This document shows positions 61,614 to 64,000 of a stretch of 64,000 nucleotides of DNA, in pieces. The notes below the pieces were generated by a model. It ran no database searches. It was not told the DNA's origin and saw only the letters and a program-made list of their open reading frames with translations. A program made the position numbers and the translations under genes. The stretch is taken from positions 248,001 through 312,000 of the forward strand of contig NZ_CAJYVQ010000004.1 of the NCBI RefSeq assembly GCF_913778665.1, read 5' to 3'. Within the stretch, counting starts at the first letter, position 1; each line of letters begins with the position of its first letter. The DNA is from an uncultured Stenotrophomonas sp. (GTDB lineage: Bacteria > Pseudomonadota > Gammaproteobacteria > Xanthomonadales > Xanthomonadaceae).

Positions 61614-62633
61614 ATGGGTCGTATTGTCTGTTTCGGTGAGCTGTTGCTGCGCTTGGGCGCGCCCGGCCACGAGCTGCTGCTGCAATCGCCACAGCTGCAG
61701 GTCCACGTGGGTGGCGCCGAGGCGAACGTAGGTGTCTCGCTGTCCCGGCTGGGACATCACGTGGCGATGGTGGGCGCGGTGGCGGGCAATCCGTTGGGTG
61801 CCCATGCGCTGGGCGAACTGCGCCGGCACGGCGTGGATACCCGTCATGTGCGCGAGGTACCGGACGCACGCATGGGGCTGTACTTCCTCACCACCGGCGC
61901 GGTCCAGCGTCCCAGCGAAGTGGTCTATGACCGCGCCGATTCGGCGTTCGCGCGCAGCACCGCGGCTGACTATGACTGGCCCGCGCTGCTGCAGGGCGCA
62001 CAGTGGCTGCACCTGTCCGGTGTCAGCCCGGCACTGGGACCGGAGGTGGCGGCCGCCACGCTGGCGGCGGCATGCGCGGCCCGCCAGGCCGGTGTCCGCG
62101 TCTCCTTCGATGGCAATTTCCGGCCCAGCCTCTGGCAGCGCTGGGGGGGAGATGCCCAGGCCGTGCTGTGCGAACTGTTCGCGCAGGCCGACATCGTGTT
62201 CGCCGACTACCGCGACATGGAAGTGGTGCTGGGCACGCGCTTCACGCAGCCGGAGGTCATGGCGCGGATCGACGCAGCTGCAGCAGCCGCGTTCAGCGCC
62301 TTTCCGCAGCTGCAGTGGATGGCATGCACGCAGCGGCAGGTGCTGAGCGTGGACCACCATGCGATCGGTGCGTTGTTGCTGGGCCGTGATGGCACCCGTG
62401 CGCAGGCCCCGCCGCGTCATCTGCAGGGCATCATCGATCGCATCGGCGGTGGTGACGCCTTCGCGGCCGGCATCCTGCATGGCATGCTGTCTGGCCTTGA
62501 TGCCGACGCCAGCGTGCGTTTCGGCCTGGCCGCCGGGGCGTTGAAGCACTCCATTCCCGGCGATTTCAATCCTGTCAGCGAAGCTGGCGTGCTGGCCCTG
62601 ATGGGCGAGGAGCGATTTGATGTCCGCCGCTGA
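61614..62633 (+). CDS. kdgK: 2-Keto-3-deoxygluconate kinase
   Basis: The 339-residue protein starts at ATG 61614 (AAGGAG upstream). It is a PfkB-family (ribokinase-like) kinase: MGRIVCFGELLLRLGAPGHE, GGAEANVGVSLSRLG and the C-terminal catalytic GGGDAFAAGILHGML (Asp base). It phosphorylates KDG to KDPG. The kdgA gene overlaps its end by 14 bp. It is controlled probably with kdgA by site E. Confidence 0.95.
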   Translation: MGRIVCFGELLLRLGAPGHELLLQSPQLQVHVGGAEANVGVSLSRLGHHVAMVGAVAGNPLGAHALGELRRHGVDTRHVREVPDARMGLYFLTTGAVQRPSEVVYDRADSAFARSTAADYDWPALLQGAQWLHLSGVSPALGPEVAAATLAAACAARQAGVRVSFDGNFRPSLWQRWGGDAQAVLCELFAQADIVFADYRDMEVVLGTRFTQPEVMARIDAAAAAAFSAFPQLQWMACTQRQVLSVDHHAIGALLLGRDGTRAQAPPRHLQGIIDRIGGGDAFAAGILHGMLSGLDADASVRFGLAAGALKHSIPGDFNPVSEAGVLALMGEERFDVRR

Positions 62634-63258
62634 TCCGCGCCTGCGCGCGCTCTTGAAGCTGGCACCGGTGATCCCGGTGTACACCCCCGAAGATGTGGAT
62701 GAAGCGGTCCACGTGGCCGAGGCGCTGTTCCGCGGCGGCCTGCCGGTGATCGAAGTGACCCTGCGCACGCCGCGGGCACTGGATGCGATCACGGCCATGG
62801 TTGAAGCGGTGCCCGACGCGGTGATCGGTGCCGGCACCGTGCTCACCCCAGCGCAGATGCAGGCGGCAAAGCTGGCAGGCGCGCGTTTCGCGGTGTCTCC
62901 CGGTGCAACGTCGACGCTGTATGCCGCCGCGCGCGATGCCGACCTGCCATACCTGCCCGGTGCCGCGACCGCCTCGGACCTGATCCTGGGCCTGGAACAT
63001 GGCAAGGACACCTTCAAGTTCTTCCCGGCGGTGCAGGCCGGCGGTGCGGCGCTGCTGGCGGCCTGGCACGGCCCGTTCGCCGACGTGCGCTTCTGCCCGA
63101 CCGGTGGCATCAGCGCACAGACCGCGCCGCAGTTCCTTCACCTTCCCAACGTGCTGTGCGTGGGCGGTTCGTGGCTGACCACGGCGCCGCTGCTGCAGAC
63201 CCGCGACTGGGACGCCATCGAACGCCTGGCGCGAGAGGCTGCCGTACTGGCCAGCTGA
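62620..63258 (+). CDS. kdgA: KDPG aldolase
   Basis: The 212-residue protein starts at ATG 62620 (GAGGAG upstream), inside the end of kdgK. Class I aldolase blocks: VIPVYTPEDVDEAVHVAEALFRGGLPVIEVTLRT, GAGTVLTPAQMQAAKLAGARFAVSPG and DTFKFFPAVQAGG (the Schiff-base Lys in FKFFPA). It splits KDPG into pyruvate and glyceraldehyde-3-phosphate. This may be the eda homologue of the organism or a dedicated second copy; with kduI, kduD and kdgK it completes the uronate route. Confidence 0.95.
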   Translation: MSAADPRLRALLKLAPVIPVYTPEDVDEAVHVAEALFRGGLPVIEVTLRTPRALDAITAMVEAVPDAVIGAGTVLTPAQMQAAKLAGARFAVSPGATSTLYAAARDADLPYLPGAATASDLILGLEHGKDTFKFFPAVQAGGAALLAAWHGPFADVRFCPTGGISAQTAPQFLHLPNVLCVGGSWLTTAPLLQTRDWDAIERLAREAAVLAS

Positions 63259-63282
63259 ACCGTAGCGTCGATCTTCCATAGT

Positions 63283-63296
63283 TTGATCGTGATCAA
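63283..63296. promoter_or_regulatory. FNR/ANR-type box
   Basis: TTGAT-CGTG-ATCAA is a perfect match to the FNR consensus TTGAT-N4-ATCAA. It lies 57 bp upstream of the alcohol dehydrogenase start. A CATTCT hexamer (63319-63324) would put the transcription start near 63331 and the box centre at -41.5, the class II activator position. Confidence 0.7.
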
Positions 63297-63297
63297 A

Positions 63298-63318
63298 GCG
63301 CCGGCCTCGAGCCGGCGT
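63298..63318 (+). terminator. Hairpin after kdgA
   Basis: A 7-bp stem (CGCCGGC 63299-63305 with GCCGGCG 63311-63317) with a CTCGA loop, followed by TCATTCTGT. It could end kdgKA transcripts, though it also falls between the FNR box and the proposed -10 of the next gene. Confidence 0.45.
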
Positions 63319-63353
63319 CATTCTGTGGGCAAGCGCACTACGGAGATCCGAGC

Positions 63354-64000
63354 ATGCATTCCACCATGAAGGCCGCCGTCGTACGCGAGTTCGGCAAGCC
63401 ACTGGTCATCGAGGAAGTCGCGGTACCGCGCCCGGGGGCGGGCGAGATACTGGTCAAGATCGAGGCCTGTGGTGTCTGCCACACCGACCTGCACGCCGCC
63501 GAGGGCGACTGGCCGGTGAAACCGAACCCGCCATTCATCCCCGGCCACGAGGGCGTGGGGCACGTCGTGGCCGTGGGAGGCGGGGTAGGGCACGTCAAGG
63601 AAGGCGACAGGGTCGGCATCCCCTGGTTGTACTCGGCGTGTGGCCATTGCGAACACTGCCTGGGCGGCTGGGAAACGCTGTGCGAAACGCAGCGCAACAC
63701 CGGCTACTCGGTCAACGGCGGCTTCGCCGAGTACGCACTGGCCGATGCCAACTATGTCGGCCTGCTTCCGAAGGAAGTGGGCTTCATCGAGATCGCGCCA
63801 GTGCTGTGTGCCGGCGTGACTGTGTACAAGGGATTGAAGGTCACTGATACCAAGCCCGGTGACTGGGTGGCGATCTCCGGCATCGGCGGCCTGGGCCACA
63901 TGGCGGTGCAGTACGCGCGCGCGATGGGCCTGAACGTGGCTGCCGTGGACGTGGACGACAGCAAGCTGGCGCTGGCGCGGCAGCTCGGTGCGCAGGTCAC
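63354..64000 (+). CDS. Zinc-dependent alcohol dehydrogenase (partial, 3' end beyond window)
   Basis: At least 215 residues from ATG 63354 (GGAG upstream; another ATG at 63366). It is a medium-chain zinc ADH of the AdhA/AdhP type: [16 protein letters not shown] (catalytic Cys), [12 protein letters not shown] (catalytic His-Glu), the structural zinc cysteines [15 protein letters not shown], and the NAD loop [13 protein letters not shown]. Such enzymes run ethanol/acetaldehyde interconversion. The upstream FNR-type box suggests induction under low oxygen. The C-terminal part is beyond the window. Confidence 0.93.
   Translation, partial: MHSTMKAAVVREFGKPLVIEEVAVPRPGAGEILVKIEACGVCHTDLHAAEGDWPVKPNPPFIPGHEGVGHVVAVGGGVGHVKEGDRVGIPWLYSACGHCEHCLGGWETLCETQRNTGYSVNGGFAEYALADANYVGLLPKEVGFIEIAPVLCAGVTVYKGLKVTDTKPGDWVAISGIGGLGHMAVQYARAMGLNVAAVDVDDSKLALARQLGAQV

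Overview
The window reads as a high-GC gammaproteobacterial chromosome, most likely Stenotrophomonas (S. maltophilia complex or a close relative). The support is the gene content (RdgC, TtcA, PlsB, YceH, Tdk, OpgD, MutM, PhhA in Xanthomonadaceae-like form), two TonB-dependent receptors, many Tat or lipoprotein signals, and numerous short GTAG-headed inverted repeats of the SMAG type typical of S. maltophilia. I see no rRNA, tRNA, CRISPR array, transposase, integrase or phage gene. A partial gene ends at the left edge and an alcohol dehydrogenase gene runs off the right edge.

Region 1 (1-41,700) is mostly conserved chromosome. gltBD (glutamate synthase) converges on a BvgS-like hybrid sensor kinase. 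Then come an unusual two-domain methylglyoxal synthase, a YgjP/SprT-type metalloprotease, rdgC, ttcA, a small DUF465 protein, plsB with an upstream lipoprotein gene, a secreted trypsin-like protease, an e(P4)-type acid phosphatase overlapping pyrF, yceH, a GNAT acetyltransferase, rep and tdk back to back, opgD, mutM, an EF-hand protein overlapping a fatty acid desaturase, an ABC ATPase, a secreted lipase plus partner, a class A acid phosphatase, a TonB receptor, an AIM24-like protein, a patatin lipoprotein, a degenerate SF1 helicase-like protein, and an Lrp regulator divergent from phenylalanine hydroxylase. Many gaps between convergent genes hold inverted repeats. Three larger composite palindromes (about 9.60-9.80 kb, 20.99-21.20 kb, 23.92-24.15 kb) share a core. 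Several genes have a -10-like hexamer only 6-9 nt before the start codon, suggesting leaderless mRNAs.

Region 2 (41,700-63,260) is an accessory-type locus for using pectin or another uronate-containing glycan. It encodes a rhamnogalacturonan-acetylesterase-like protein fused to a cupin, KduD, KduI, a LacI-family regulator, a GH43 glycosidase, a complete TRAP transporter (DctM/Q/P), a fumarylacetoacetase-family hydratase, two secreted esterases, a small cupin protein, a 1272-residue secreted protein with no assigned function, a TonB receptor of the Xanthomonas/Caulobacter type, KdgK and KdgA. Together these give outer-membrane uptake, deacetylation and debranching, inner-membrane uptake, and conversion of 5-keto-4-deoxyuronate through KduI, KduD, KdgK and KdgA to pyruvate and glyceraldehyde-3-phosphate. 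No familiar polysaccharide lyase is present, so the 1272-residue protein is the best candidate for the missing depolymerase. Five matches to ATGACACCG-N-T-NNN-C sit in the main intergenic regions of this locus and look like operators of its LacI regulator.

Region 3 (63,260-64,000) is the start of a zinc alcohol dehydrogenase gene preceded by a perfect FNR-type box in class II position, suggesting induction under low oxygen.
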